A stretch of 64,000 bases of DNA from the NCBI GenBank assembly GCA_036346395.1, contig CM070606.1:18462915-18526914 (forward strand), given 5' to 3'. Below the pieces are notes generated by a model. The model was not told the origin of the DNA, searched no databases, and was given only the letters and a program-made list of their open reading frames with translations. The translations under genes and the position numbers were made by a program. This DNA is from Hsuehochloa calcarea. Its lineage: Eukaryota; Streptophyta; Magnoliopsida; Poales; Poaceae. Shown here one piece after another: positions 45,836 to 58,084 of this stretch (position 1 is its first letter; the number at the start of each line of letters is the position of its first letter).

Positions 45836-46240
45836 TTTCGTCCCCTCCATCCTGTCAGATTTCATTCTCAGTGAGGACCCCCATCTGTGGTCGATAAGGC
45901 GACCGATTAGGTTCAAAATGAACGCCTCTACTCGACCTCATCCTGGTCAGAGAGTGAGTCGTTGATTGAGAGAGAGAGAGATAGAGTATATTTTAATTAT
46001 CTTCTTGCACATTATCGAAAGAGTATATGGAAACTACTGCCCATTAACTGATTGGTTTGGCTCAAAATCTGTTTTTTTGCAATAAAAAAACTAAAAAACC
46101 GTCCGTAATAGTCTATTTTCACATACAGTTTTGGACAAGAACCGTCTGTGATAATTGACTATCACAGATGGTTCTTGTTCAGAAAACCGTGTGTGATGAT
46201 AATTTTAAACCGTCTGTCATGACTTTTTTCTGTAGTAGTA

Positions 46241-47875
46241 AAAATACACAAAATCTAAGAAATTGTTGATGACATTGGGCCATATATACATACCCCTTGT
46301 TAATTGACAACCACTTGACATTTTTTTACAGCGTTAATAAAGCGCAGTGCACAGTTTGTATACATTGTAGTAACCACAATTTTGTTTTCCTCGTTGATCA
46401 TACATTGTAAAACGACACTTAACAACTAAATAGATTAATACCGTGAAACGGAGGGACCATATATTAGTACTCCCACGAATTTAACCTTCCCAGAGCACTA
46501 CTAATTATACCGGGTTCTTAAAAACAAATACTGTTAGACCACTTACTAGTTTAATTTTTAGTATTTATCTAGCTAGCTAATTTGGTGGTGGCTTAATTAT
46601 AGTTGGTTAAGGTGCAAGACATACAAGATCAGTCAGTCTATAAGCTGATTAAACAGAACAATGTACACTCACGCGAACAACAGATGGATCGATCGATGTA
46701 GGCAAGTAATGCACGAGCTTTTGCATGATGCATGGTGAAGGAGTTAAAACATAGTTTTTTTTCCCGACGTGTGCGTGTGTGTGTGTGTGTTTGGCTTTTT
46801 AACACGCACGTGTGAGTGGCTGCCTCACTTTCACATGCCTAATCTGTGTTTCCTTCCCAACCGTCATTCAGACGATAGGGATTTGTGATAAATTTTCCTA
46901 TGCAGCTTAGCACCAAGCATGCTTTCATTTTCCTATGCAAACAGGACAAAGAGTGACCGATACCAATGGGGAAAGTTGTTTGGGCCAGAGAGAGAGAGAG
47001 AGAGGGCGTCTCCAACACTCCCAAGTCCCAACCCATCATATATGTTGTGGCTGGTGCTAATGGACAAAAAAAAAACTACTTTTTTTTTGCGGGTTTGCTA
47101 TTTGTAAGTCACCTATTTTTTAAAAAACTCTAAGTTGATTTTCTAGATTTATCTAATGACTCACGAATGTGACTTGTACTTCATAAATAAACTTAGAAAT
47201 ACACATATTCCTTTTAGGGCCCTTACCCCTCCGGTATCCTCACCACTGCATTGGGGATGGCCTACCTACATAGGCTCCACACTGTCCGCACGGCCCAATG
47301 CCCACCACTACCTACATGGGCTCCACACTTGTGACTATTTTGTAGTATAGAAAAGCAAGCGTGTAGGAAAGAATATTTTACGATAGGTAGTACAAAGCCG
47401 TACAAACCCTAAATGCAATTGTATATGAGGAAAAAAATCAATCAAGCATTTCATGTGATCTGCATTAATGATATATATGTAACCCTAGCTGCACATCACA
47501 TTGACATATATGCTCTGCAAGAATTTAACGGAGGTATATTGAAGTTGGAATTAAATCCCATTAATTCATACACTTACGTAGAGGGAAGTTTAATTAATTG
47601 GCAATAAATCAGAGAAAAGAACAGGAATCAAACCAGATCAACTCAAAATATATATAAAAAAATTGATCGATCAATGACGAGGAGACTCACCACTGTGTAT
47701 AATATTGTACGGTAGTGTTGCTCTTGCAGTCGCTTCCTTTTCGCTTTCGAAAAACAGTTGATTATTCTCACGTTTCGATCTAATCAGAACCGTCACAAGC
47801 TACGCTGAATGGATGGAGTTGAGAAGCAGCAGTCGATCTTGATTAGGAGGTAGCAGCCAACAGGTGGGAGAATTA
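46241..47875. other. Unique spacer, no gene seen
   Basis: AT-rich sequence with a short GT run (46775-46790) and a GAGA run (46987-47004). No protein family, terminal repeat or RNA gene could be recognised. A GC-balanced stretch at 47690-47870 might be the leader of an unidentified transcript, but no frame supports it. Confidence 0.5.
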
Positions 47876-50800
47876 GAAGAAGAGAGAGACGGAGAGAGAT
47901 CTAAAAAACGCCTCGTTTTATTTTAGTAACTGATTAGGGGAGTACGTACATGTATCCCGTAGTAACAGCTAGCTAGCTTAGCATTTTTGAGAGAAACATG
48001 GTGAGGTGATACACCTGGTAAAAGTCCAGGCATTTGTATGCGCGCAGGGTCATATCGGATCGGGAGTGGATATTCTGCGAGATTTTTACTGGCGTCAGTT
48101 ACATCTTTGTTTATATGAATTTCCGAAAATCAAATGAATTATTTATTTTTTGGGGGGAAAAATTGAAGATTTGACCCTCGTAAGCATTCTGTTTTATGAT
48201 TTATCACTATAAGTTTTTCTTGATAATTTGTCACTCCTAATTAAGCAACAAATACCCTAGATTTGTGACTCTAGACGTATTCCAATCTTTTATAATTTTT
48301 TGCACCAAAATTAGCTAGGAAAAGACACATTTGCACCTCCCTAACCGATGTGTGGAGGCATGCCATGTGGGTTGTCTGCGTCACTGGAGTTCGGACCTGT
48401 CTTCACCGTGCTCTTTGGGACGGACAGATCTCCATCGTGCCACTAAGGCACAACGCAAATCCGGACCCAAGGAACGGCCAACGCAGTGCCGGCAAAGGAA
48501 TGAGCCGGCCAAATGGTTTTAAAAATAACCATAAAAAATAATTTTTGATACTATTTGATGCTATTTAGTACTATTTAAATACTATTTAAAAACTATATAC
48601 AATACTATTTAACACTTCAAAAAAATCAGTCAGAAGCATTTTTTCCTTTTAATTTTTTTCTTCTTATTTTTTCCTTCGCACTCGTAGTTTCAAATGTATT
48701 ATCATATGTAAAAAAAAATTATACAATTTTTTTCACATAAAATCACGATGCAGCAAGCACAATCTCCTTCAGGCAGCAACGATTCGCCAAACGAGGCGAA
48801 GGCGGCGAGCAAAATGAAGTACAATATTTAAAATAGTAGGATCAACATGACCAAAAGGGTTGCTTGCCTTGCTCTGGTTGTTCTGAATAGGAGGATGGAT
48901 GGTCATCGAAAATATCGTTCGAAGAATGGACATCTAATCAAAAACAGCAGTAAACAAATTAAATAATGTAAAATAATTTCAACACTAACCAAATCCAAAT
49001 ATTTTTGCATATTCTGGAAGAGCATGATTTTAGATGAATTTATAAGAAGAAAAAACAATCATCTCATTTGGAGTTTTTATGCAAAAGGTTATTAAGGTTT
49101 CAATTTTGATTCGGTTTTAAAAAAACCTGAAAAAGAAAAGATGGCGTCGACGACGTATTTCTGATTTTTACACTTTCCAGCAGAGAAAGTGTATTGTCTT
49201 ATGTGTTCTACTGAGGTTTACGCTTTGCAGTAAAGAAAACGTATTCTTCTCTAAGTTTCACTAAGGTTTACGCTTTCCAACTGAGAAAGCGCATTTCCTC
49301 ATAACTAAAGCGAATTTTCACATTTTTCTCTATTTTCATAAATCTTAAATGTGGGGCCGACTTGTCAGTTACTCATTTCTTTGATTTATTGATTTCGTTT
49401 TATAAAACAGAGGGTTCCACCTGTCATGGACTCGTCTACTAAAAACGTTTAGAACTAAATTTTTGATTAACTATCCGGTTGGTCCCACCTATCATCGACT
49501 GAGTACACTTAAGCTATTGTAATTAAGTGCTAATTATCGTTTAAATGTGTGGGTCCCACTGGCAGAGAGATCAGAGAGAGAGAACGAGATGAGCGCTGAG
49601 CGTGCGCGCGAAAATGCTCGAGGAAGATCATAAATGGGTAGAGGGGACCACATCGATGCTAGGAGAGGTGTAGATGGCCGGAGAGATAGACAGAGTCAAC
49701 GACACGATGGTGAGTGGCGGCAGGGACTCTCGAGTGAACGCGACTTTCGCGCTAGGGAGTAGCTCAATGTGGCTGTGATGCTCAAATCGGCGTAGGGGGT
49801 CTTCGCAAATGATTTGGTTGTGGCTCTAGGCCCTAGTATCACTTGAGGTTAGCCAGCGGTGACTTCCCACAGCAGTGTCGTAGGCCTCACCGACGAATTC
49901 GGCACAAATGTTCTACATTACTCAAATTAATTGAGGCTTAAACTCCAATAGCACACCACGATTACGAGAAAACTGAGAACAAGGTTGGAGAGGGGCTGAG
50001 GTGACTTGACGGCGACTGTTAGTGGCGGAGGCGAGCGTGACAATGACTAATCGCCCTGATGGAAATTAACTAAAATAAAGTGCATGCATAGCTTCACGAG
50101 GTGTCATGGATGGAGAAAACTGCCTCAGTAAGGTTAAGGGCTCAAGGAGAGATATTGTCGTCGATGGCGGCGGCGTAGATAGGGAGGCTCACGGTAGCAG
50201 CTTCGTGTGGGCGAGGATGGCTGAATTGAGTGGTGCAAGGTGCAGTGAGGTGAGGTGATGCTCAAACCAGGCACAAAGTTGACGAGACACACCAAGCTTG
50301 GAGATCTTCTGCGTTGACCTCAACGCTAGAGACGAAGAAGAAGATCCAATTGAGCACTACACTGCAATTGAAGAGCAGACAAGTGAGGGGATGAAACAGT
50401 GAGAAAAATGGCACAGGAAAACACGCACGTTGAGGGTTTAGGGCACCGGGACACAATTTTGCTTTGATGGAGGGCGGGCGCCGAAGTTCTAGTTGACGTA
50501 GTGTTCTAGGCGATTGAATAGACGAAACTTACCGATGAGGGTAGGAATGGAAATAGCAAGGTAACGGAAGTGTCTTGACACGCTCAGGAGAGTTTCAAGT
50601 AGCGAGAAGGACATGAGAATGGTGATGAGAAAAATGTGACCAGCTCGGTTTCTCGCGTTTATCTCGCCATCTGGGTGGGGAAAACGACCATCAATGGTTT
50701 GAGCAGCATGGGTGGAGGTAGGCGGAGGCGACCGGAGCAGTTGGGGACGAAAATGGTGGGCAATGCAGAAACATAGTGGGCGTCTGGGCGGAGCTCTCAC

Positions 50801-52589
50801 GAGTGCACGCTGGCGAGGGGGTGAGGGAGGTGGAATAAATAGTCTGGCAAGCGGAGTCCACTTGCCAGCAAGAGGTGAGAGAAATTAAAATCAGATCGGG
50901 AGAGAATTAGAAGAAGAGAGAGACGGAGAGAGATCTAAAAAACGCCTCGTTTTATTTTAGTAAGTGATTAGGGGAGTACGTACATGCATCCCGTAGTAAC
51001 AGCTAGCTTAGCATTTTTGAGAGAAACATGGTGAGGTGATACACCTGGTAAAAGTCCAGGCATTTGTGCGCGCGCAGGGTCATATCGGATCGGGAGTGGA
51101 TTTTCTGCGAGTTTTTTACTGGCGCCAATTACATCTTAGTTTATATTAATTTTCGAAAATCAAATGAATTATTTATTTTTTTAGGGGAAAAATTGAAGAT
51201 TTGACCCTCTAAGCATTCTGATTTATGATTTGTCACTATAAGTTTTTCTTGATAATTTGTCACTCCTAATTAAGCAACAAATACCCTAGATTTGTGACTC
51301 TAGACGTATTCCAGTATTTTATAATTTTTTTGCACCAAAATTAGCTAGGAAAAGACACATTTGCCCTCCCTAACCGATGTGTGGAGGCATGCCATGTGGG
51401 TTGTCTGCGTCACTGGAGTTCGGACCTGTCTTCACCGTGCTCTTTGGGACGGACAGATCTCCATCGTGCCACTAAGGCACAACGCAAATCCGGACCCAAG
51501 GAACGGCCAACGCAGTGCCGGCAAAGGAATGAGCCGGCCAAATGGTTTTAAAAATAAACATAAAAAATAATTTTTGATACTATTTGATGCTATTTAGTAC
51601 TATTTAAATACTATTTAAAAAACTATATACAATACTATTTAACACTTCAAAAAATCAGTCAGAAGCATTTTTTCCTTTTAATTTTTTTCCCTCGCACTCG
51701 TAGTTTCAAATGTATTATCATATGTACAAAAAAAATTATATAAATTTTTTCACATAAAATCACGGCGCAACACGCACAATCGCATTGAGGCAGCAACGAT
51801 TCGCCAAACGAGGCGAAGGTGGCTAGCAAAATGAAGTACAATATTTAAAATAGTAAAAATGAAGTATAATATTTAAAATCGTAGGATTAACATGACCAAA
51901 AGGGTTGCTTGCCTTGCTCTGGTTGTTTTGAATAGGAGGATGGATGGTTATAGAAAATATCGTTCGAAGAATCGACATCTAATAAAAAACAACAGTAAAC
52001 AAATTAAATAATGTAAAATAATTTCAACACTAACCAAATCCAAATATGTTTGCATATTCTGGAAGAGCGTGATTTTAGATAAATTTAGAAAAAAGAATCA
52101 TCTCATTTGGAGTTTTTATGCAAAAGGTAATTAAGGTTTCAATTTTGGTCCGGTCTGAAAAAATTTTCAAAAAGAAAACATGACGTCGACGGCGTCTTTC
52201 TTATTTTTAAACTTTCCAGCAGAGAAAGTGTATCCTCTTCTATGTTCTGCTAAGGTTTACGCTTTGCAGTAAAGAAAACATATTCTCCTCTAAGCTTCAT
52301 CGAGGCTTACGCTTTCCAACTGAGAAAGCGCATTTCCTCGTAACTAAAGCGAATTTTCATATTTGTTATCTATTTTTATAAATCTTAAATCTGGGCCGAC
52401 TTGTCAGTCACTCATTCCTTTTATTTATTGATTTCGTTTTATAAAACAGAGGGGCCCGCATGTCATAGACTCGCCTACTAAAAACTTTTAGAACTAGATT
52501 TTTGATTAACTATTCGGCTGGTCCCACCTATCATCGACTGAGTACACTTAAGCTATTTTAATTAAGTTCTAATTATCATTTAAATGTGT

Positions 52590-53608
52590 TGATGCGGGGT
52601 GCCCGATCTTCTCGACGTAGGACCTCTTGATAACTTGTGTATCCTGACGAACCACCAGCTGATCCCCCGCGCCAATGCACGGACTTGCAACTCTATGGAA
52701 ATTCGCCCAAACACACACTTGATTGGATCCTCGCTGACCACAAGCGAAGATCGTCGAACCCTCAATTCCCAACGGAAAAGCAAGAACGACCCCTTGTTCT
52801 CAATGCCCAATTCCTCTGCTTTGGCTATAAGCACAACAGAGAATCAAGCAAAAGCTTTGAAAATATATTAAACGTGGTGCGAGGTTACAATGGGGTCTAC
52901 CTCTATATATAGTGCTCCTACTCCTCCTCATGGCTGGCCAAGAGGCCCTACTCCTATTCTAATTCGGATTTGGAGTCCTACTCCAATTCCGACACATTCC
53001 AAAACAGAAAAGGAAACTCTGATTTTACAACCGTCACATTGATTCGATCATATCTTTTTATCCAGAAGGAATTTCGGAGTGAGGGAGGATCCGTTGGATC
53101 GGGCTTGAAGTTAGCTTTCCAACAAGCCCAATAACACTCGAATCGGACTCCGTTTGTAAAAGTTATGGCCGTTTTAATCCGGACTGTCCTGCTGATTCCG
53201 AATCCGAATTTGAGGCTGATTCCGAATCCGAATTGAATTATGAGTTGATTCCGAATTTGAATTTGGTTGGGCTTGTGGAAGTTTCGAATTTGACTTGGAT
53301 TCTTGGACTTCTCTTCCCTTGCTTGTCTCCCACGAGCTTCTCCTCCATTGTGATGACCTTTCTTCAAGAACAACCTCATATCCTTCATCTCCGTTCATTA
53401 TTGAATCTTCCAATCTGAGCACAAGCAAAACACTAGTTTTAGGTAGTATGAAATTCTCAACTAATTTAAAAGTAAATTCAGTGAACGGATTCACCTGTTG
53501 GATAAGCTTCTCTTGTTTTTCAACTCTCTTAGTAAGCTCATGTTGTTCGAGGTATTTAATGAATTGAAAACATTATATGAAACAACGTAGCTAAGGATGT
53601 CCGTATCA
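52590..53608 (-). repeat. 3' LTR of the gag-only Gypsy element
   Basis: This 1019-bp repeat is nearly identical to 56450-57467, with a handful of one- to three-base differences. The close match suggests recent insertion. A CTATATATAG box near 52907-52920 is the probable promoter region. Confidence 0.88.
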
Positions 53609-53625
53609 TCCTCCTTTCTTCAAAA
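53609..53625 (-). other. Polypurine tract of the gag-only Gypsy element
   Basis: On the minus strand TTGAAGAAAGGAGGA directly precedes the LTR start TGATACGG. Confidence 0.7.
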
Positions 53626-53705
53626 AAGCCGTCCTCGGCTTTTGATAACTGAAAATGTGCTAGACGAAGAAAACAACGTATATGTATGGTATATGTATGA
53701 ATCAA

Positions 53706-54152
53706 TTATTGTATTCTTCTTGTTGTTCGCACATTCGATAGCTCAAAATCATATTTCAAATTGCCCAACCGACTAATATGATAAAATTTAACCTTCACAA
53801 CATCAAAATCAACTAAAGTCGGTGAAAACCAATTGATACCATTCCATGATTTAAGCTGCGTTACTCGATTAGTTATACATTTAAGAGATAAACAAGTAGG
53901 CATCATGTTGCATTCTAAACAATAGACACTTGTTTTTAAACCCATCTTAAAGATATCATGACATTGCTCAATAAATGGTTTGCATAAAACATGTGATTGT
54001 AAATCAACAAGATTATCATAGGTAATGTATATTTGATAAACTTGAAACATGTTGTCTACACCAACATCACCAATCAAATTGAATTTATATGTGTGTATGT
54101 AGCTATTTACTAGTGATCTTAAGTGTGAAATTTCAAGAACCTTCTTAATCAC
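53706..54152 (-). CDS. Unknown open frame in the gag-only Gypsy element
   Basis: A 148-codon open frame (MIKKVLEISHLRSLVNSYIH at its start, WNGINWFSPTLVDFD near its end) lies between gag and the 3' LTR. It has cysteine and histidine residues in CLECNMM and SLKCITN but no zinc-knuckle spacing. I do not recognise a family. Its place is where pol would be, so it may be element-specific or a chance frame. Nothing shows that it is expressed. Confidence 0.4.
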   Translation of the reverse strand: MIKKVLEISHLRSLVNSYIHTYKFNLIGDVGVDNMFQVYQIYITYDNLVDLQSHVLCKPFIEQCHDIFKMGLKTSVYCLECNMMPTCLSLKCITNRVTQLKSWNGINWFSPTLVDFDVVKVKFYHISRLGNLKYDFELSNVRTTRRIQ

Positions 54153-54287
54153 ACTAGATACATTTTAGGACTATCGAATATGATATAACACAAAGAATTA
54201 TTAATGTGTATTCTACTAAGAACTTCTTTTGAGTAATCAATTTCACATTATGCAAATTAAGCATATCAAATTTAGAACGTGGAATCA

Positions 54288-55386
54288 TCAAATGAATAAT
54301 GGAGTTCTCGCTTTACGCACCTTGTTTTCATAAACGACCAATTCAGTACAAATAGTGTTACCTTGATCTTCAGGTATTCCCTCTCCATCTATGGTTAGCT
54401 CTTTATCTTTCTCTTCCAATGGTGAGGGCTCTTGAATCTCCAACTCCTTATTTGCTTGGTCCACCTGCAGAATGTGGGATACAACACTAGAAATAGAGGG
54501 TAAGTTGTTAGGTTCAAAAATAATCTTACTTGTCCTATCATCTATCTCTCTCTTTTCTTTTGGTGTATCTCTCACACTCTCAATTGGGATGCTCTCAATC
54601 TCGCGTATGGTGGAATCACACAGCTCACTCTTTTTATCACTCTCACTCAATTTGGCTATGTGGCTCTCATTCTCACATGGGTTTTGATACATCTCATCCT
54701 TGTAAGACCGTGGGCGGCAAGGGCACAACTACCACCAACCACAACCTCCTCACGTGTTGCGGGTTGTGACGGGGCAGCACTACTCATCACCTCGGTCGAA
54801 GAAAAATTATCATGCTCGATCTTCTTCTCAAGTGACACACCAGTGGATGAATTAGAACTAAAGAGCCGGCGCAGATTTAATTGATGTGCTTGAATGTGTT
54901 TAAGTCTCTTTTCTGCCTTCATAGCAAATTTCACAAGATCTTGCAGACTACGAAAATATTCATCTTGAAGTGCAGCAACGATCTGATAATTCAAGCCTGC
55001 TTTGAAATATGCCTTTTCTTGATATGCACTAGTGATATTGGCACGGCGCATTGCATGGTTTAACTCAATATAGTAATCTTTGACAACTTTGCATCCTTGT
55101 TTAATGCTCTCCACGTGTCGTAGTAGTTCCCGCTCATAATAGTGTGGAACAAATTCTCTTCTCATGATGCTTTTAAATGGACCCAAGATGTAATGAATCG
55201 TTTTCCACCTAGTTGTTTCCACCAACTAGAGGCATAGTCCGTAAAAACAAAGTGGCCACTCACTTCCTTGGCTTCGATTGAACTTATGGGATTCAAGCTC
55301 GAACTCCATGTCTTGTACCCACTCAAGATACTCCTCCGGATCATTACTACCATAGAAGGGAAGATACGATACTCAACATCCGCCAT
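54288..55386 (-). pseudogene. Gypsy gag (Retrotrans_gag-type), frameshifted
   Basis: The frame starts MADVEYRIFPSM near 55386 and codes FVFTDYASSWWKQLGGKRF, the tryptophan-rich start of a Gypsy gag. A frameshift near 55165-55225 moves it to the next frame, which holds SIMRREFVPHYYERELLRHV, ESIKQGCKVVKDYYIELNHA and a region with LQDEYFRSLQDLVKFAMKAE. The normal pattern W..LK..M..RFVP..Y.R.L...L..L.QG...V.EYY.E is clear. A hydrophilic acidic tail continues in a further frame at 54728-54288 (IPIESVRDTPKEKREIDDR). No CCHC knuckle is visible. Gag would form the particle and could be supplied to, or depend on, a related full element. Confidence 0.75.
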
Positions 55387-56435
55387 TGTTAGCGACAAAG
55401 CAAAGAATATGTATGTAGGTGTATGTGTATATGTAGAGGTCACTCAACTCACAATCCTAACAAGGTGAAGTTTCTTTACCGCTTTGAAAGGAATTAAGAT
55501 CAACAATACTTACACTTCAGTGGCGGGAACCACAAGGTGATGTGTGAGCGAATTTCAAGAGCAAGTCAAAGCACGACAACGGGTGTTTTGTGGAGCTTGG
55601 TATGGATACCTACTTAATTTGAAAATTCTAGGTATTGTAAGGCTAAGTAAATATCCAAACTAGAATTCAATGCCTAGTTGCCGATCACAAAGATATAAGT
55701 GAAAATCAAAACAACTCACACGCAAAGATATTGGAACTTTAGTGCAATCAAGGAATGAGCTATGTAAGATATAAGTGAAGAACAAAATAGCTCGTATTGC
55801 ACAAGTTATAGAAAGACGCTAGCTAGTTGCAAATAATGAAACTAGGGCACAAGATTGCAAAAAATATTGATATTCTAACAATTGAATCAAGAATGAGTGG
55901 GGATTTTTGCTCAAGTTTATGGTTCGGCTATGCGCTTTCTTTTTCCTTTTGTCTTTTGTCTTTTCTTTTTCTCTTCTTTTTTTTCTCTTCTCTTTTTCCT
56001 TCGTTTTTTTTTTGAACTATTGCCAAAATTCTTGTTCTACCAAAAATGAGCAAAAGTTCTTTCCCACCTTTTGATCTTTGAACAATTGCAAGAACACAAA
56101 TATTAATATGCAGCCCTAAGCAACGATTTAGCTAGTCTTCAATAGGTTCAAAGTATTCGCAAAGGATTGAAAGGTTCACAAAGGATAAATTGGTGACTCA
56201 CTTTTTTTTGGCGTTTTTTTTATAAACACGATAAAAAAATCAAACTAGGCTCAAATAAAAGAAACACAAAAGAATTCAAGATCAGCAAACTAAACTTGAT
56301 TCTAATGGACAAAAAAACTTAACAAAACTCACTAGAATAACAAATTAAATACTAATTTGAAAGAATTTTTTGTATGGCTTTTTCGTATAGGGAAAAAATT
56401 AGATAATCGGATAAAGATCCTACCGAGTCAACGGA

Positions 56436-56447
56436 GCTCTGATACCA
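56436..56447 (-). other. Primer-binding site of the gag-only Gypsy element
   Basis: On the minus strand TGGTATCAGAGC lies two bases after the 5' LTR end. It is an exact match to the site complementary to initiator methionine tRNA. Confidence 0.85.
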
Positions 56448-56449
56448 CC

Positions 56450-57467
56450 TGATGCGGGGTGCCCGATCTTCTCGACGTAGGACCTCTTGATAACTTGTGT
56501 ATCCTGACGAACCACCAGCTGATCCCCCGCGCCAATGCACGGACTTGCAACTCTATGGAAATTCCCAAACACACACTTGATTGGATCCTCGCTGACCAAG
56601 CGAAGATCGTCGAACCCTCAATTCCCAACGGAAAAGCAAGAACGACCCTTGTTCTCAATGCCCAATTCCTCTGCTTTGGCTATAAGCACAACAGGAGAAT
56701 CAAGCAAAGCTTTGAAAATATATTAAACGTGGTCTGAGGTTACAATGGGGGTCTACCCCTCTATATATAGTGCTCCTACTCCTCCTCATGGCTGGCCAAG
56801 AGGCCCTACTCCTATTCTAATTCGGATTTGGAGTCCTACTCCAATTCCGACACATTCCAAAACAGAAAAGGAAACTCTGATTTTACAACCGTCACATTGA
56901 TTCGATCATATCTTTTTATCCAGAAGGAATTTCAGAGTGAGGGTGGATCCGTTGGATCGGGCTTGAAGTTAGCTTTCCAACAAGCCCAAGAACACTCGAA
57001 TCGGATTCCGTTTGTAAAAGTTATGGCCGTTTTAATCCGGACTGTCCTGCTGATTCCGAATCCGAATTTGAGGCTGATTCCGAATCCGAATTGAATTATG
57101 AGTTGATTCCGAATTTGAATTTGGTTGGGCTTGTGGAAGTTTCGAATTTGACTTGGATTCTTGGACTTCTCTTCCCTTGCTTGTCTCCCACGAGCTTCTC
57201 CTCCATTGTGATGACCTTTCTTCAAGAACAACCTCATATCCTTCATCTCCGTTCATTATTGAATCTTCCAATCTGAGCACAAGCAAAACACTAGTTTTAG
57301 GTAGTATGAAATTCTCAACTAATTTAAAAGTAAATTCAGTGAACGGATTCACCTGTTGGATAAGCTTCTCTTGTTTTTCAACTCTCTTAGTAAGCTCATG
57401 TTGTTCTGAGGTATTTAATGAATTGAAAACATTATATGAAACAACGTAGCTAAGGATGTCCGTATCA
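56450..57467 (-). repeat. 5' LTR of the gag-only Gypsy element
   Basis: This is the 1018-bp partner of 52590-53608, next to the primer site. It is followed on the plus strand by the TGTGT target duplication and the resumed 3-kb repeat unit. Confidence 0.88.
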
Positions 57468-57929
57468 TGTGTGGGTCCCACTAGCAGAGAGAGAGAGAGA
57501 GAGCGAACGAGATGAGCGGTGAGCGTGCGTGCGGAAAAGCTCGAGGAAGTACATAAATGGGTAGAGGGGACAACATCAATGCTAGGAGAGGTGGAGATGG
57601 CTGGAGAGATGGACAGATTTAGCGACACGATGGTGAGTGGTGGCTAGGACTCTCAGGTGAACGCGACTTTCGCCCTAGGGAGTAGCTCAAGGTGGTCGTG
57701 ATGATCAAATCGGCGTAGGGGGTCTTCCCAAAGGTTTTGGGTGTGGCTCTAGGCCCTAGTGTTACTTGAGGTTAGCCAGCGGTGACTTCCCACAGCAATG
57801 CTGTAGGCCTCACCGACAAATTCAACACAAATGTTCTACATTACTCAAATTAATTGAGGCTTAAGCTCCAATAGCTCACCACGATTACGAGGAAACTGAG
57901 AACGAGGTTGGAGAGGGGCTGAGGTGACT

Positions 57930-58084
57930 GTGAGACCCCAGTTTGTTAGACTTGTAATGTTTAACCATCCACTCGGTCCCAGATCACAAATTAAATAAAC
58001 CGAGACTCGAGATATGTATACTTCCCAGGAATGCAGTATACACACCCCTTTACAACAGTATGTATCAATTCCATTCAAACACAT
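57930..58084. mobile_element. Fragment starting TGTGAGACCCC, possible LTR tip
   Basis: The 3-kb repeat unit stops at GAGGTGAC, and this 155-bp piece begins with a Gypsy-LTR-like TGTGAGACCCCAG. It is cut by Copia LTR sequence at 58085. It is too short to classify. Confidence 0.35.

Larger units (their letters stand above)
44289..46240 (+). mobile_element. CACTA derivative C, non-autonomous, lying against B
   Basis: From 44289 the sequence TACTGAACGCCTCATCACAG matches bases about 20-40 of element A's left end, so the outer tip is missing or shared with B. The right end near 46240 reads, on the minus strand, TACTACTACAGAAAAAAGTC followed by ATGACAGACGGTTT, matching A's right end. Subterminal repeats occupy 44300-44380, 45242-45340, 45410-45450 and 46090-46215. 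There is no transposase; the centre carries about 450 bp of unrelated sequence. A solo LTR lies at 44401-45241. Confidence 0.68.
52590..57467 (-). mobile_element. Gag-only Gypsy-type LTR retrotransposon (minus)
   Basis: LTRs at 52590-53608 and 56450-57467 read on the minus strand TGATACGGACATCC ... CCCCGCATCA. TGTGT duplicates at 52585-52589 and 57468-57472. On the minus strand the right LTR is followed by GGTGGTATCAGAGC, and the left LTR is preceded by a purine tract. The only recognisable protein is a Retrotrans_gag-type gag; no protease, reverse transcriptase or integrase is visible. It is a complete but non-autonomous element of about 4.9 kb. Confidence 0.87.
47876..57929. repeat. Tandem duplication of a unit of about 3.0 kb
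   Basis: Copy 1 runs about 47876-50896 and copy 2 starts at 50897 with the same GGGAGA..GAATTAGAAGAAG sequence. Copy 2 is collinear to 52589, is broken by a Gypsy element, resumes at 57468 (TGTGTGGGTCCCACTAGCAG against TGTGTGGGTCCCACTGGCAG near 49545) and stops near 57929. Shared landmarks include CTAACCGATGTGTGGAGGCA (48340 and 51370) and three related 50-bp motifs around GTTTACGCTTTCCAACTGAG (49260 and 52310). Copy 1 has on the minus strand a TATTTATTCCACC promoter-like sequence near 50835 and a C-rich frame at 50489-50800. I do not recognise the unit. It may be a long LTR or another repeat that was duplicated. Confidence 0.7.

Noticed and set aside
47690..47875. Possible first exon or leader of another gene
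   Set aside because: GC balance rises and GT/AG borders can be found, but no frame or family supports it.
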